DNA of 46,948 nucleotides from Clostridia bacterium (GCA_017476605.1 JAFUZM010000255.1:1-46948); one strand, 5' to 3'; counted from the first letter of the stretch, positions 16,942-24,958 are shown. Program-made: numbers and translations. The notes: a model not told the origin generated them from the letters alone.

Positions 16942-17802
16942 TTACTTCTCAGTCTGCGCATCAATTTCCTTCAGCGTTTTCCCGTTTAAGTCTTTCCACA
17001 TTATGTTACCGCTTACTGATGCACCGGCAACAAACTGTGCAGCGCCGGATGGACTTGAGAATAGAAGATCTGTTATCAGTGTATTATTCTCATCTATGCT
17101 TGATGCATATTTCATCCTATCAGCTTTTGCATGGTTAGGGCAGGCCCTCGCAAGCTCTCCACATATGACGCTGCCTTTCAATACCACAAAGCCATCATTT
17201 GTTCTTTTACCTGTTGCTTTTGCGGAATTATAACTCATAGTAAGAACCGGCTCATTATTCCCGGCTTTCGAAGATACCAAAGGCTCAAGAACCTTATTGC
17301 CAAAGGTTGTCATTGACCCCATACATATTTTTGCATAATCGATAAACTCTTCAAGTTCACTTACCGTTTCCTCTGTAGGATTACCGATATTTGGCTCCAC
17401 ACTGTTTACGACCTTTAATCTTCCTGCTGAATTAGCCAGATTGCAGAATCTATTCTCAAGATAGCTGATTTCTGTAGGCCCAAAAGAATTATTAGTTGTG
17501 GTGAACATCACAGCCTCTGACCAATCTATAGAATTGTGAGGCTCCTGGATGCGAAACAAAAGTCCCTCTCCGTTCTTTCTAACGCCTGCTTGTCCAATAT
17601 AAACTACTTCTTCGCCATTATTGTCTGCACCAAAGAGAAAATAGACGCCGCTCTGCTTGAGTGCTGGAATATCTTTACTTTGATCTAGCATCGTCTTAGG
17701 AATTTTGTAGGCCACACCAGTCCAATTGGCCAGCGAACACTTTATTCTCCCGGACGGATCATCATCCATAAGAAACAATGTAATTTTCTTTCCCCGTGCC
17801 AT
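16942..17802 (-). CDS. GIY-YIG nuclease-fold protein
   Basis: The 286-residue protein has a GIY-YIG module at about residues 50-120 (GVYFLFG and VVYIGQAG form the two motif strands, and an Arg follows in LLFRIQEP). A C-terminal region (about 190-286, with GFVVLKGSVICG and FSSPSGAAQFVAGASVSG) matches the DUF4357-like tail often fused to it. GIY-YIG folds cut DNA in homing endonucleases and repair enzymes, but the cellular role of this class is not established. The N-terminus (KKITLFLMDDDPSGRIKCSL) is typical of the class. The start lies 27 bases after the previous stop and AGGAGGG precedes it. Confidence 0.8.
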   Translation of the reverse strand: MARGKKITLFLMDDDPSGRIKCSLANWTGVAYKIPKTMLDQSKDIPALKQSGVYFLFGADNNGEEVVYIGQAGVRKNGEGLLFRIQEPHNSIDWSEAVMFTTTNNSFGPTEISYLENRFCNLANSAGRLKVVNSVEPNIGNPTEETVSELEEFIDYAKICMGSMTTFGNKVLEPLVSSKAGNNEPVLTMSYNSAKATGKRTNDGFVVLKGSVICGELARACPNHAKADRMKYASSIDENNTLITDLLFSSPSGAAQFVAGASVSGNIMWKDLNGKTLKEIDAQTEK

Positions 17803-17829
17803 AATGCTTTTCCCTCCTCGATAATGTGA

Positions 17830-18123
17830 TTAAAGATCATTATCCGCCCATACTTTAAGTTCCACTTCCCCTACACTTCCTGCGAACTTCTTACCATCAA
17901 CAACATTTGCTTCCGGTGCACGTGCCTGAATAGTACTTGAGGATTCGCCGAGCTCCGATTCCCCCGATGTAGCGAATGTTACGATGGTCTTCCCCTTAGC
18001 GTACCATTCGATACAAAACCATTCTTTGCACACCCTAAGCCATTTTAGGGGGTGCAAATCGGCTTTAGGGGGTGCAAGCTTTTTAACGGTTGCTGAACAC
18101 CCATAAAAACTCATCATCGACAC
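17830..18123 (-). pseudogene. C-terminal half of a flavodoxin fused to foreign N-terminal sequence
   Basis: The last ~55 of 97 residues (GKTIVTFATSG, then ELGESSSTIQARAP, VVDGKKFAG and ELKVWADNDL) are the C-terminal part of a flavodoxin of the GKTIVPFATSGGSG type. The first ~40 residues (for example LAPPKADLHPLKWL) do not belong to flavodoxin and overlap a set of G-rich 14-base repeats. Without the N-terminal P-loop the protein cannot bind FMN in the normal way. The missing part of such a flavodoxin occurs 1.5 kb away at 19631-19775 and breaks at the same R/K-G-K residues. Confidence 0.6.
18026..18077. repeat. G-rich 14-base repeats, two direct and one inverted
   Basis: TTTAGGGGGTGCAA occurs at 18044-18057 and again at 18064-18077, exactly 20 bases apart. 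An inverted near-copy (TTGCACACCCTAAG) lies at 18026-18039. The first direct copy and the inverted one can form a hairpin. The set lies at the junction of the flavodoxin fragment. Confidence 0.75.
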
Positions 18124-18139
18124 CTCGTTAAACTGGAAT

Positions 18140-18553
18140 TTATCGAATCATCTTAAACATTCCTGGGCCATCCCAATCGCATGGTCTTTCCTCAAAACCT
18201 TTCTTTTTATAAAAAGCCACTGCCTCTTTCGTGCTTATAAGTTCTAAACTCACAGCCCATTCGGAAGGAATATTGTCTCTTATATACTTTTCCAAAGCAT
18301 CTATCAAAAGACTTCCAACCCCTTTAAATTGATAAGAAGGCACTACCGCAAAGTCTTTGATATAAAATGACATACTCCCATCGCCGATAAGCCTTACCAT
18401 CCCAACAGCTTTTTCTTCATCATTAACTGTAAACGTAGCTATAGTGTTTTCAAGAGCTTTTTCCACCTGTTCCACGCAAGGTGGCTCCCAACCTACCGAA
18501 GTATATAATTCTAAAAACATCTTAGGTGTCAATTTGTTTATCTCTATTTTCAT
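18140..18553 (-). CDS. GNAT-family N-acetyltransferase
   Basis: The start is placed at 18553, where AGAGGGA lies 6 bases upstream; the frame remains open 21 codons further but without a site. The 137-residue protein begins MKIEINKLTPKMF and contains FYIKDFAVVPSYQFKGVGSLL, in which Q-F-K-G-V-G is the acetyl-CoA binding loop, and AVAFYKKKGFEERP, the typical last helix. It resembles small GNAT proteins of unknown substrate in Clostridia. It sits between the intact flavodoxin and the flavodoxin fragment, in the same direction, in sequence that looks more AT-rich than the flavodoxin next to it. Confidence 0.82.
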   Translation of the reverse strand: MKIEINKLTPKMFLELYTSVGWEPPCVEQVEKALENTIATFTVNDEEKAVGMVRLIGDGSMSFYIKDFAVVPSYQFKGVGSLLIDALEKYIRDNIPSEWAVSLELISTKEAVAFYKKKGFEERPCDWDGPGMFKMIR

Positions 18554-18631
18554 TTCTATCCCTCTAAATGCAAATTTGTAATCATGTATGAATTCTAAGG
18601 TATGCTTTAACCTCACAAATTCCGATTTGCC

Positions 18632-19120
18632 TTACAGCCAATCAGCCACTTTTTGCTTTGAGTTCTTAGCCTGCGAACCCTGGATGGCAAGGCCCTTCAT
18701 ATCCACATCGGCACCCTTGCACATCTTCTTCACATCGCGCGGCATGCTGGCAAGCCCGGAACCTTCGTGAGTGCTGATGACCCGGACGGTTTTGTTTCGG
18801 AAGTCCAGCCCCTCAAGTGCCGTCTCTATCTCTGGCGCGTAGGTTCCCCAGTAGATAGGGCTCATCACATAGATGGTATCGTAAGCGGAAATGTCCGTCA
18901 GTTTTTCCTTGATAGGAGCATTGCCGACACGCTTCTTTGCCTCCTCGATGCAGGTCTTGTAATCTGCCGCATAGGGAACGGCGGGCTCGACCTTGAACAT
19001 ATCCGCCCCGGTCAGTTCCTGCACAAACTCTGCAACATACTCCGTGTTGCCTTTCTCGATCCAGCCGACGGAATAGTTCTCGTCAGCCCTTGAAAAGTAG
19101 ATGATCAGACTCTTGCTCAT
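18632..19120 (-). CDS. Flavodoxin family protein
   Basis: The 162-residue FMN-binding electron carrier has the N-terminal phosphate-binding loop region (SLIIYFSRADENYSVG, the longer loop seen in several Clostridia flavodoxins). It continues with IYVMSPIYWGTYAPEIETAL, where Pro-Ile-Tyr-Trp stacks on the flavin, and STHEGSGLAS. The C-terminal part is that of a short-chain flavodoxin. Its ATG overlaps the stop of an HTH remnant (ATGA at 19120-19117). The base composition looks richer in GC than the genes downstream, which suggests a different origin. The electron donor and acceptor are unknown. Confidence 0.85.
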   Translation of the reverse strand: MSKSLIIYFSRADENYSVGWIEKGNTEYVAEFVQELTGADMFKVEPAVPYAADYKTCIEEAKKRVGNAPIKEKLTDISAYDTIYVMSPIYWGTYAPEIETALEGLDFRNKTVRVISTHEGSGLASMPRDVKKMCKGADVDMKGLAIQGSQAKNSKQKVADWL

Positions 19121-19260
19121 TGCTCTTCCTCCTCGATTTTTTCATAAGTGAGCCGGACGTTGTAGCCCAGTTTTTCCATCATGGCAAAAAAGGTTTTATT
19201 CACGAGCTGCTCCTTGCCGTTTACGATTTTGCTTACATATGGGGCTGAGGTTGCCTGCCT
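19117..19260 (-). pseudogene. C-terminal remnant of an XRE-type HTH protein
   Basis: In one minus-strand frame the sequence reads RQATSAPYVSKIVNGKEQ, then VNKTFFAMMEKLGYNVRLTY and a Glu-rich end with a stop overlapping the flavodoxin ATG. S-A-P-Y-V-S-K-I-V-N-G-K-E is the recognition-helix half of a Cro/C1-type HTH, and K-T-F-F-A-M-M-E-K-L-G-Y is its usual following helix. The first half of the domain is missing: upstream of about 19260 the sequence becomes serine-recombinase coding in another frame. Confidence 0.6.
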
Positions 19261-19507
19261 CCTTAAGCTGCCTTATGGTTGTAAGGCTGTCCACCGTGTT
19301 TCTGGCAAATCGGCTGACCGACTTTGTGATGATGAGGTCGATCTTGCCGCACAGGGCATCCGCCGCCATGTTCCGAAAGCCCCCGCACTTTGCAGAGGAT
19401 GTACCCGTCACACTTTCGTCCGTGTACATTCCCGCGAAGTCCCAGTCCTCACGGTTTTTGATGAATTCCGTGTAGTAGTTCACCTGTGCCTGGTAGCGAT
19501 ACCCATT
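19250..19507 (-). pseudogene. Internal fragment of a large serine recombinase
   Basis: The minus strand reads AQVNYYTEFIKNREDWDFAG, YTDESVTGTS, FRNMAADALCGKIDLIITK and SVSRFARNTVDSLTTIRQLK, which is the middle of the resolvase catalytic domain of large serine recombinases such as those on conjugative or mobilisable elements. The N-terminal part with the nucleophile Ser and the whole C-terminal DNA-binding region are missing. A stop precedes the fragment at 19508-19510, and after about 19260 homology ends in an unrelated tail of ~20 residues. It is a scar of a former element. Confidence 0.8.
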
Positions 19508-19590
19508 CTATCGTTGAGCGGTTGTTATCGCTGAAAAGTGGGAATCGGCACTCTTCGCAGCAGCCACCCCGGAAGTGCTCCGGGCATAAT

Positions 19591-19632
19591 AAAAGCCCTT
19601 GAACTTGGCGGAGCCTTGTTTCAAGGGCTTTT
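19591..19632 (-). terminator. Terminator-like hairpin after the flavodoxin fragment
   Basis: AAAAGCCCTTGAA (19591-19603) pairs perfectly with TTCAAGGGCTTTT (19620-19632). On the minus strand the stem is followed by TTATTATG, so the hairpin with its T-rich end would end a minus-strand transcript. Here that is the truncated flavodoxin reading or the ABC operon. Confidence 0.7.
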
Positions 19633-19775
19633 AGGCTACAAGAGCGTAATGCCTTTGTGTTGTATCCTGCAGTAGCGGTTTTCCACGAAAATCATAGGCT
19701 TCACTGAATGCGTCTATGATGGAAGGCTCGCGTTACCACCAGATAGGAAAACCAAAGAATACCAACCTGGTACTC
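19631..19775 (-). pseudogene. Middle piece of a flavodoxin, with internal stop
   Basis: One minus-strand frame reads VFFGFPIWW, a TAA, REPSIIDAFSEAYDFRGK, and then an unrelated ~20-residue tail. The F-G-F-P-I-W-W and A-F-x-E-x-Y-D-F-x-G-K segments are the flavin-stacking and following helix of the flavodoxin type whose C-terminal end lies at 17830-18123. Break points in both pieces fall at the same G-K residues. There is no start codon or N-terminal phosphate loop, so the piece is not functional. Confidence 0.55.
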
Positions 19776-19840
19776 AAAGCCTTATTTTACTTACTTATTC
19801 TCTGAGAATAGTAACGAATAACAGATGAAAAAGAAAACGG

Positions 19841-20662
19841 TTAACCTTTTAATCCTCCCCTTGCAACGCCACCAACGATATATTTGCGTGCAAAAAGGAA
19901 CAGGATGATCATCGGCAGAACGATGACTGTAGATGCAGCCATTTGCTGTTCCGGATTGGAGCCTGCCTCTGTTGTAAAGACCTGAAGGCCCCAGGGAAGT
20001 GTACGGTAAGCCGGCGTCTGAATGACATACATCGGCCACATGAAGCTGTTCCAGCTGGCCAGTGCATTCAGCAGAATGACGGTTGTCAGTGATGGCCGTG
20101 CCATTGGAACCATGACGCGCCACAGATAATTCCAGTTGCTGGAACCATCAATTCGTGCAGACCAGTACAGGCTGTCAGGAACGGTATCGAAGAAGTTTTT
20201 GAGAATGTACGTATAGAAAATCGAACTGGTAAAAGGAAGAACCAGAGCCCACATGGTATCATAGATTTTAAGGGCAATGACGGTCTGATAGTTTGTAATG
20301 ATCAGCATTTCAAATGGGATCATCATCATGCTGAGCAACAGGGTAAACAGTGTATTTCTTCCTTTAAAACGAAGACGTGAGAAGGAAAAAGCAGCCAGAA
20401 TGGATGTAATCGTGGTTACGGTGACGCTGGCCAGCATCACGATCACGGAGTTCAGGAAATACCGGAAAAACGGTGCTTTCTGGAAGGCCAGCTTAAAATT
20501 GATCAAAGAAAATGAACTTGGAATCCATACCGGCGGGAAAGCGGTCACCTCTGAACTGGTTTTAAAGGCAGACATGAACATCCAGAAGAACGGGAAGAAC
20601 ATGATGATTCCTGTAAAAATCAGGACCGCATAGATCAGAATCGTGGATACTTTTCTCATCAC
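19841..20662 (-). CDS. Sugar ABC transporter permease, MalG type
   Basis: The 273-residue inner-membrane protein has six predicted transmembrane helices. It carries the EAA-type loop in SARIDGSSNWNYLWRVMVPMARP, which contacts the ATPase. The N-terminal helix (about 7-30) and the C-terminal GGVARGGLKG tail are typical of the CUT1 subfamily MalG/UgpE side. Together with the MalF-type partner it forms the channel that moves an oligosaccharide or glycerol-phosphodiester-type substrate. It is the last gene of the importer operon, 3 bases after the stop of the partner gene. Confidence 0.93.
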   Translation of the reverse strand: MMRKVSTILIYAVLIFTGIIMFFPFFWMFMSAFKTSSEVTAFPPVWIPSSFSLINFKLAFQKAPFFRYFLNSVIVMLASVTVTTITSILAAFSFSRLRFKGRNTLFTLLLSMMMIPFEMLIITNYQTVIALKIYDTMWALVLPFTSSIFYTYILKNFFDTVPDSLYWSARIDGSSNWNYLWRVMVPMARPSLTTVILLNALASWNSFMWPMYVIQTPAYRTLPWGLQVFTTEAGSNPEQQMAASTVIVLPMIILFLFARKYIVGGVARGGLKG

Positions 20663-20665
20663 CCT

Positions 20666-21589
20666 CTACCCCCTCTTTGCGATGATTTTCCTGACACCCT
20701 GCTGGAGCATGGTGAAGGCAAAGATGAACAGGAAAAGCAGAATTGCAGCAGCAGAGGCAACACCATAATCGCGATATTGCATCATGCTGGTTCGGATGTA
20801 ATAGACAACGGTATAGAGATTGCCCATGGAGCCCGGATTGCCGCCAAAGAGCGGATACAGTTCGGAGAAGACCTTGAAGCAGCTGATCGTATTGACAATG
20901 CAGACAAGGAAAATGGTCGGTGCAAGCAGCGGAACGGTGATCCTGAAAAAGATTCTAAGGCTGGATGCTGCATCCACCTTTGCGGCAACCTTATACTGAG
21001 GATCAATGTTCTGCAGGCCGGACAGCAGAAGAATGATGGTAAACGGAAGAATATTCCAGATGCCAAAGATGACCAGAGCTGTCATATTATAGGCGCCGCC
21101 CTGAGTGGACCGCAGCCATGGAATCGCCTTAACGCCGAAAAAACTAAGGAAGAAATTGATGACGCCGCGGTTATTGAACATGAATTTCCAGGCAAGTCCG
21201 ACGGCAGTGATGCTTGTGACCATCGGCAGGAAAAAGATGCTCTGAAAAATCGCGATTCCCTGGATTTTCTGGTTCAGAAGATTGGCAAGCACCAGGGCAA
21301 GAACCAGAGAAATTGGGACAACGAGCAGGACGTATTTGATGGTATTCACAATTGCCTGAACGAAGTTTGGATCACTCAGTGTTTTCCGGTAGTTATCAAA
21401 GCCGATGGAAGAAAACCCCTTGGAAAGAATGCTGTAGTTTTCCTTGAAGGACATCAGGATAACATTAATGACCGGATACAGGGTAAAGATCGCAACACCA
21501 AGGAAAAAAGGAAGCAGATACAGATAAGGCTCGAAACGTTCAAATGCACTGCGACGAATCAGTTCATTCTCAGAGGAAGTCTTTTTCAT
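20666..21589 (-). CDS. Sugar ABC transporter permease, MalF type
   Basis: The 307-residue permease has six transmembrane segments, with the first at about residues 20-42 (YLYLLPFFLGVAIFTLYPV). The EAA loop lies around AAKVDAASSLRIFFRITVPLLAP. The N-terminal cytoplasmic tail is short, as in UgpA/MsmF-like proteins. Its ATG overlaps the ATPase stop by four bases, so the two are translated together. The sugar specificity cannot be fixed from the sequence; a nearby GH3 beta-glucosidase (29.6 kb) and GH13 enzyme (37.9 kb) make an oligosaccharide plausible. Confidence 0.93.
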   Translation of the reverse strand: MKKTSSENELIRRSAFERFEPYLYLLPFFLGVAIFTLYPVINVILMSFKENYSILSKGFSSIGFDNYRKTLSDPNFVQAIVNTIKYVLLVVPISLVLALVLANLLNQKIQGIAIFQSIFFLPMVTSITAVGLAWKFMFNNRGVINFFLSFFGVKAIPWLRSTQGGAYNMTALVIFGIWNILPFTIILLLSGLQNIDPQYKVAAKVDAASSLRIFFRITVPLLAPTIFLVCIVNTISCFKVFSELYPLFGGNPGSMGNLYTVVYYIRTSMMQYRDYGVASAAAILLFLFIFAFTMLQQGVRKIIAKRG

Positions 21590-22644
21590 GCTAATTGTTC
21601 CCCGCTTTCAAGATCGAAAACAAACACACCTCTGCGCCGGACATTCAGATGTGTACGCTCACCTGCCAGGAGGCCGACCTCGGCATCAATATACGCTCTG
21701 AACTCAGTATCACCGATTCGAAGACAAGCCATCTCTTCCTTTCCCATCGTGTAAACGCGATCCACATCGGCCGGAATAGGTCCCTCGGGATCTGGGAGAA
21801 ATGCCTCTGCACGAATCGAAAGATTTACCCTACGGTTGTCCTCAATGTCCTTGAACAGATCAAGAACAATGCCCTCCTTCGCCCCATCAGCAAAGAACTG
21901 ATGGTTCCGGATGGTTCCGGGGATGTTATTGATTGGAGGATTGCCAAGGAAGTTTGCAACAAACTGGTTGACCGGATGGTCATAAAGGTTCTGAGGAAGA
22001 TCGTTTTGCTGCATGACGCCGGCTTTCATCAGAATGATGCGATCCGAAATCGCCAGTGCTTCTTCCTGATCATGTGTAACAAAAACAGCGGTAACTTTGG
22101 TATTCTGCTGAATTCTCCGGATCTCCTCACGCATTTCAAGACGCAGACGTGCATCAAGGTTGGACAGTGGCTCATCCAGCAGGAGAAGGCGTGGATTTTT
22201 AATCAGAGCACGGGCAATGGCAACGCGCTGCTGCTGACCGCCTGAGAGCTCGCCGGGGCGACGTTTCATCAGCATATCAACATGAACCAGCTTTGCGATC
22301 TCGTTGGCGCGTTCGATGCGTTCGTTTTTAGGAACGTGCTGTGTTTCAAGAGGGAAACAAATGTTGTCAAGCACGGTCATGTGGGGATAAAGGGCGTAGT
22401 TTTGAAAGACAAGACCGACACCTCTTTTTTCAGGAGGCAACTTCGTCACATCGTCCTGATCGAAAAAGATGTGTCCATCCGTCAATGGCAGTATCCCGGA
22501 AAGCATATTGAGAAGCGTGGATTTGCCGCATCCAGAAGGCCCGAGGAGGCACACCAGTTCTCCATCTTCGAGAGTCGCATTAAAGTCACTAACGGCGGTA
22601 AAGTCATCGAATTTCTTGGTCACATGGTCAAGAATAACACGCAT
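21586..22644 (-). CDS. Sugar ABC transporter ATP-binding protein, MsmK/UgpC type
   Basis: The 352-residue ATPase has Walker A GPSGCGKST, signature LSGGQQQRVAIARAL, Walker B LLLLDEPLSNLD and the switch His in VFVTHDQEEAL. The C-terminal ~120 residues form the OB-type regulatory domain of the MalK/UgpC group. It would energise uptake with the two permeases downstream. In many Bacillota one such ATPase serves several importers, but here it is encoded together with its own binding protein and permeases, which suggests a dedicated one. Confidence 0.94.
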   Translation of the reverse strand: MRVILDHVTKKFDDFTAVSDFNATLEDGELVCLLGPSGCGKSTLLNMLSGILPLTDGHIFFDQDDVTKLPPEKRGVGLVFQNYALYPHMTVLDNICFPLETQHVPKNERIERANEIAKLVHVDMLMKRRPGELSGGQQQRVAIARALIKNPRLLLLDEPLSNLDARLRLEMREEIRRIQQNTKVTAVFVTHDQEEALAISDRIILMKAGVMQQNDLPQNLYDHPVNQFVANFLGNPPINNIPGTIRNHQFFADGAKEGIVLDLFKDIEDNRRVNLSIRAEAFLPDPEGPIPADVDRVYTMGKEEMACLRIGDTEFRAYIDAEVGLLAGERTHLNVRRRGVFVFDLESGEQLA

Positions 22645-22669
22645 CGCTCTGTTCCTCCTATTTTTTTAA

Positions 22670-22703
22670 AATGAGGCTGACAGATTCCTCCATCAGCCTC
22701 ATT
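22670..22703 (-). terminator. Intercistronic hairpin between binding protein and ATPase genes
   Basis: AATGAGGCTGA pairs perfectly with TCAGCCTCATT over an 11-bp stem. The minus-strand bases after it (TTAAAAAAATAGG) do not form a T tract. It fits a partial terminator or RNase-protecting hairpin that gives more binding protein than ATPase and permease, as is common in ABC operons. Confidence 0.6.
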
Positions 22704-22716
22704 AACAAGCCAGAGT

Positions 22717-23955
22717 TTATTTTCCCTGCAGAGCTGCATTGCAAGCGTCAACAAGTGCCTTCAGCTGTTCAGCAGGATCAACACCGCCGCCAACTTTCTG
22801 GGCAGCTTCTTTCAGCTTATCGCGGACAACGGCAGAACCGGTAACGTTCGGCAGAGCGCCGGCGATATCGAGGTTAGCCTGAAGTGCCTGCAAAGAAACA
22901 CTTAAGTTATCCGTGTATGCCTTATAAGCATCGCTGGCCTGAGTGGTTCCGTATGGAGACAGAGCGTTGACAGCCTGCACCCAGTTCGTATTGACCTCAG
23001 GAGTCAGCATATACTTCACAAACAGATAAGCGCCCTTATTTACATCCTCACCCTGATCAAATACGATGGGGCCACGGTTCCAGGACGGATACCATTCGGT
23101 TGTGATGCTCCGCGGCAGTGGCGCGCAGGAGAATGTTTCGAGCGTGATGTAGGGCTCGCCTGCGCAGGAGCCGGAGTAAGAAGCGACGTTGCCTGCGTTG
23201 AAATCAGCAGAAATGTAGTTATCAATGGTCGGGCCATCGAGGAAGTACTCATTCTGCGTGTTCTCACCGTACCAGGTCAGCCATTTGAGGGTCTCTTCGG
23301 TATCAAAAAGAACCTTCTTGTTTTCTACGTCGATGTAGCCGTTTCCGCTCTGCAGAATCAGTGTCTGCATGAGGTCAGTCAGGCCGTCAGCACCGGAGTA
23401 TCCATATACGCCGGTCTTCTCAAAGATGGCCTTGGACTGCTCAGCAAGCTCGTCCCAGGTCTTCGGGGGCTCAAATCCCATCTCTTCATAGATCGCTGTG
23501 TTGTAGAAGAGAACAGGACCGGTGGTATAGCAAGGGAGATAATAGATGCCTTCTTTTTCAAATCCTTCTACCTCGGAGCGAAGGGTTGCCGGCAGAGACT
23601 CGTATACATCAACCATGCCGATTTCGCTGTCATAGATATAGGGCTTGAGATCGACGACCTTGTTATCAAGGACGTAGTTTGCAGCTTCGGAACCATAGTT
23701 AAAGATAATGCTCGGTCCCTCACCGCTTGCAACTGCCTGGTAGACAGTGCTGGTAAAGCCATTATACTCCTGTGTGATCAGCTTTACTTCATATTCATCC
23801 TGGCTGGCATTGAAAGCATCTGCATAGCTCTGCAAAGCTGCCTCTTGCCCCTGAGTAAACGTGTGCCAGATCACTACCTCTGTTGCTGCGGATGCACAGG
23901 CGGTCAGCGCAATGAGCAAGGCCAGCACAGCAAAGAGTCCAACAAACTTCTTCAT
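22717..23955 (-). CDS. Sugar ABC transporter substrate-binding lipoprotein
   Basis: The 412-residue protein has a lipoprotein signal peptide with lipobox LTAC, so Cys20 would be lipidated (by the Lgt encoded at 32096) and anchor it outside the membrane. The mature part begins EVVIWHTFTQGQEAALQSYADAFN, the hallmark of family-1 (UgpB/MalE) binding proteins. It continues with PPKTWDEL and NKGAYLFVKYML, typical hinge and C-lobe segments. It would deliver the substrate to the permease pair. GGAGG precedes the ATG. Confidence 0.93.
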   Translation of the reverse strand: MKKFVGLFAVLALLIALTACASAATEVVIWHTFTQGQEAALQSYADAFNASQDEYEVKLITQEYNGFTSTVYQAVASGEGPSIIFNYGSEAANYVLDNKVVDLKPYIYDSEIGMVDVYESLPATLRSEVEGFEKEGIYYLPCYTTGPVLFYNTAIYEEMGFEPPKTWDELAEQSKAIFEKTGVYGYSGADGLTDLMQTLILQSGNGYIDVENKKVLFDTEETLKWLTWYGENTQNEYFLDGPTIDNYISADFNAGNVASYSGSCAGEPYITLETFSCAPLPRSITTEWYPSWNRGPIVFDQGEDVNKGAYLFVKYMLTPEVNTNWVQAVNALSPYGTTQASDAYKAYTDNLSVSLQALQANLDIAGALPNVTGSAVVRDKLKEAAQKVGGGVDPAEQLKALVDACNAALQGK

Positions 23956-24003
23956 GGTATTCCTCCATCAAAATATTTTTATATTGGCTAAGCAGGAAAC
24001 TGC

Positions 24004-24825
24004 TTAATCCCCGTGATAATTGCGGTCCCGATTGTACGTGGGACCAAGATTGGAATAACGTCGCTGAATCCAACGGCAAATGCCGTCGAGACCAGGATAG
24101 ATCATTCTCTCGGAAATGTTGATGTAGTCGAGCTTGTCTCGAATTTCAAGCTTGACGGACTTTGGAATGATATAGCGGCAACACTCAATCTTATGGGTGT
24201 CAATGATCTCGCTGATCAGATAGGAGGCATCACTTACAACAGAAAAAAGTGCATATTGGTTTGCGATCCGGTCGATCATGGAAGACGGCTCGAAGAAAAG
24301 CACAAAAGGCTCATCTGCAAGTGAGGACAGCGCCTCAAGGTTCGGAGCAGTCTTCTCCAGCATGTCGATGGAAAAGATATTGCTGTTTTCTGTTTCAAGA
24401 TGTTTGCGGAAAACATTCGGAAGGTAGGGATTGAAATCCGGAACATTCAGGCACCAGATGACCCCATCCCGGTCATAGCAGGAGATGTCCTGCGTTGCAA
24501 AATGCGCAGCAACAAGCGGCGAATAGGTCCAGTCAAGCAGCCTTGTCGGAAGGCCGTGATGCTGTGCAACGGTCAATACCTGCCAGAAGCTTTGATATCC
24601 CGCGAGCTCGGCATATCCATACTTGCGAAAGCTTCTAAGGATCTGAGATTCCAGATTCAAATTGTGATAGCAGATACGATTGAGCGATGGAATCAGCGCC
24701 CAGGAGAGATCTCCAACACCGCGATAAATGCGATTATCCCGATATCGCTTGATCTTGTCGTCCCAGACATCTCCGAACACAGCCTGTTGCAGATCATCCC
24801 AGCCATGAATCACTATATCTGTCAT
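24004..24825 (-). CDS. FRG-domain protein
   Basis: The protein carries an FRG domain, named for a conserved Phe/Tyr-Arg-Gly: here IYRGVGDLSWALIPSL, and then WQVLTVAQHHGLPTRLLDWTYSPLVAAHFA, the strongest block of the family. The biochemical role is unknown; FRG proteins occur alone and in phage or defence contexts. The start is set at ATG 24825 (273 residues, MTDIVIHGWDDL), which matches usual FRG N-termini; an ATG ten codons upstream is also possible. A consensus-like promoter precedes it. The stop is 48 bases before the binding-protein gene of the sugar importer, with only a small hairpin between them, so it may be the first gene of that operon. Confidence 0.85.
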   Translation of the reverse strand: MTDIVIHGWDDLQQAVFGDVWDDKIKRYRDNRIYRGVGDLSWALIPSLNRICYHNLNLESQILRSFRKYGYAELAGYQSFWQVLTVAQHHGLPTRLLDWTYSPLVAAHFATQDISCYDRDGVIWCLNVPDFNPYLPNVFRKHLETENSNIFSIDMLEKTAPNLEALSSLADEPFVLFFEPSSMIDRIANQYALFSVVSDASYLISEIIDTHKIECCRYIIPKSVKLEIRDKLDYINISERMIYPGLDGICRWIQRRYSNLGPTYNRDRNYHGD

Positions 24826-24859
24826 CTTATTACCTGCATCCTGATTTCTTAACATCTAA

Positions 24860-24888
24860 ATAATACAGCATTTACCCTTGGATTGCAA
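24860..24888 (-). promoter_or_regulatory. Promoter of the FRG-domain gene (and perhaps the sugar importer)
   Basis: On the minus strand TTGCAA (24888-24883), 17 bases and TATTAT (24865-24860) form a good sigma-A promoter about 35 bases upstream of the chosen ATG. No equally good promoter was found in the 48 bases before the binding-protein gene. Confidence 0.7.
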
Positions 24889-24958
24889 GAACAGAAATCC
24901 GTTTTGGCGGAATTTATGCAATGGGAATTATCCATCCAATTTCTTAGCAGAAGAGAGA

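Noticed and set aside
20777..21754. Plus-strand open frame of about 325 codons opposite the ABC genes
   Set aside because: Shadow of two intact, family-typical ABC genes; composition is Lys/Asp/Asn-rich nonsense.
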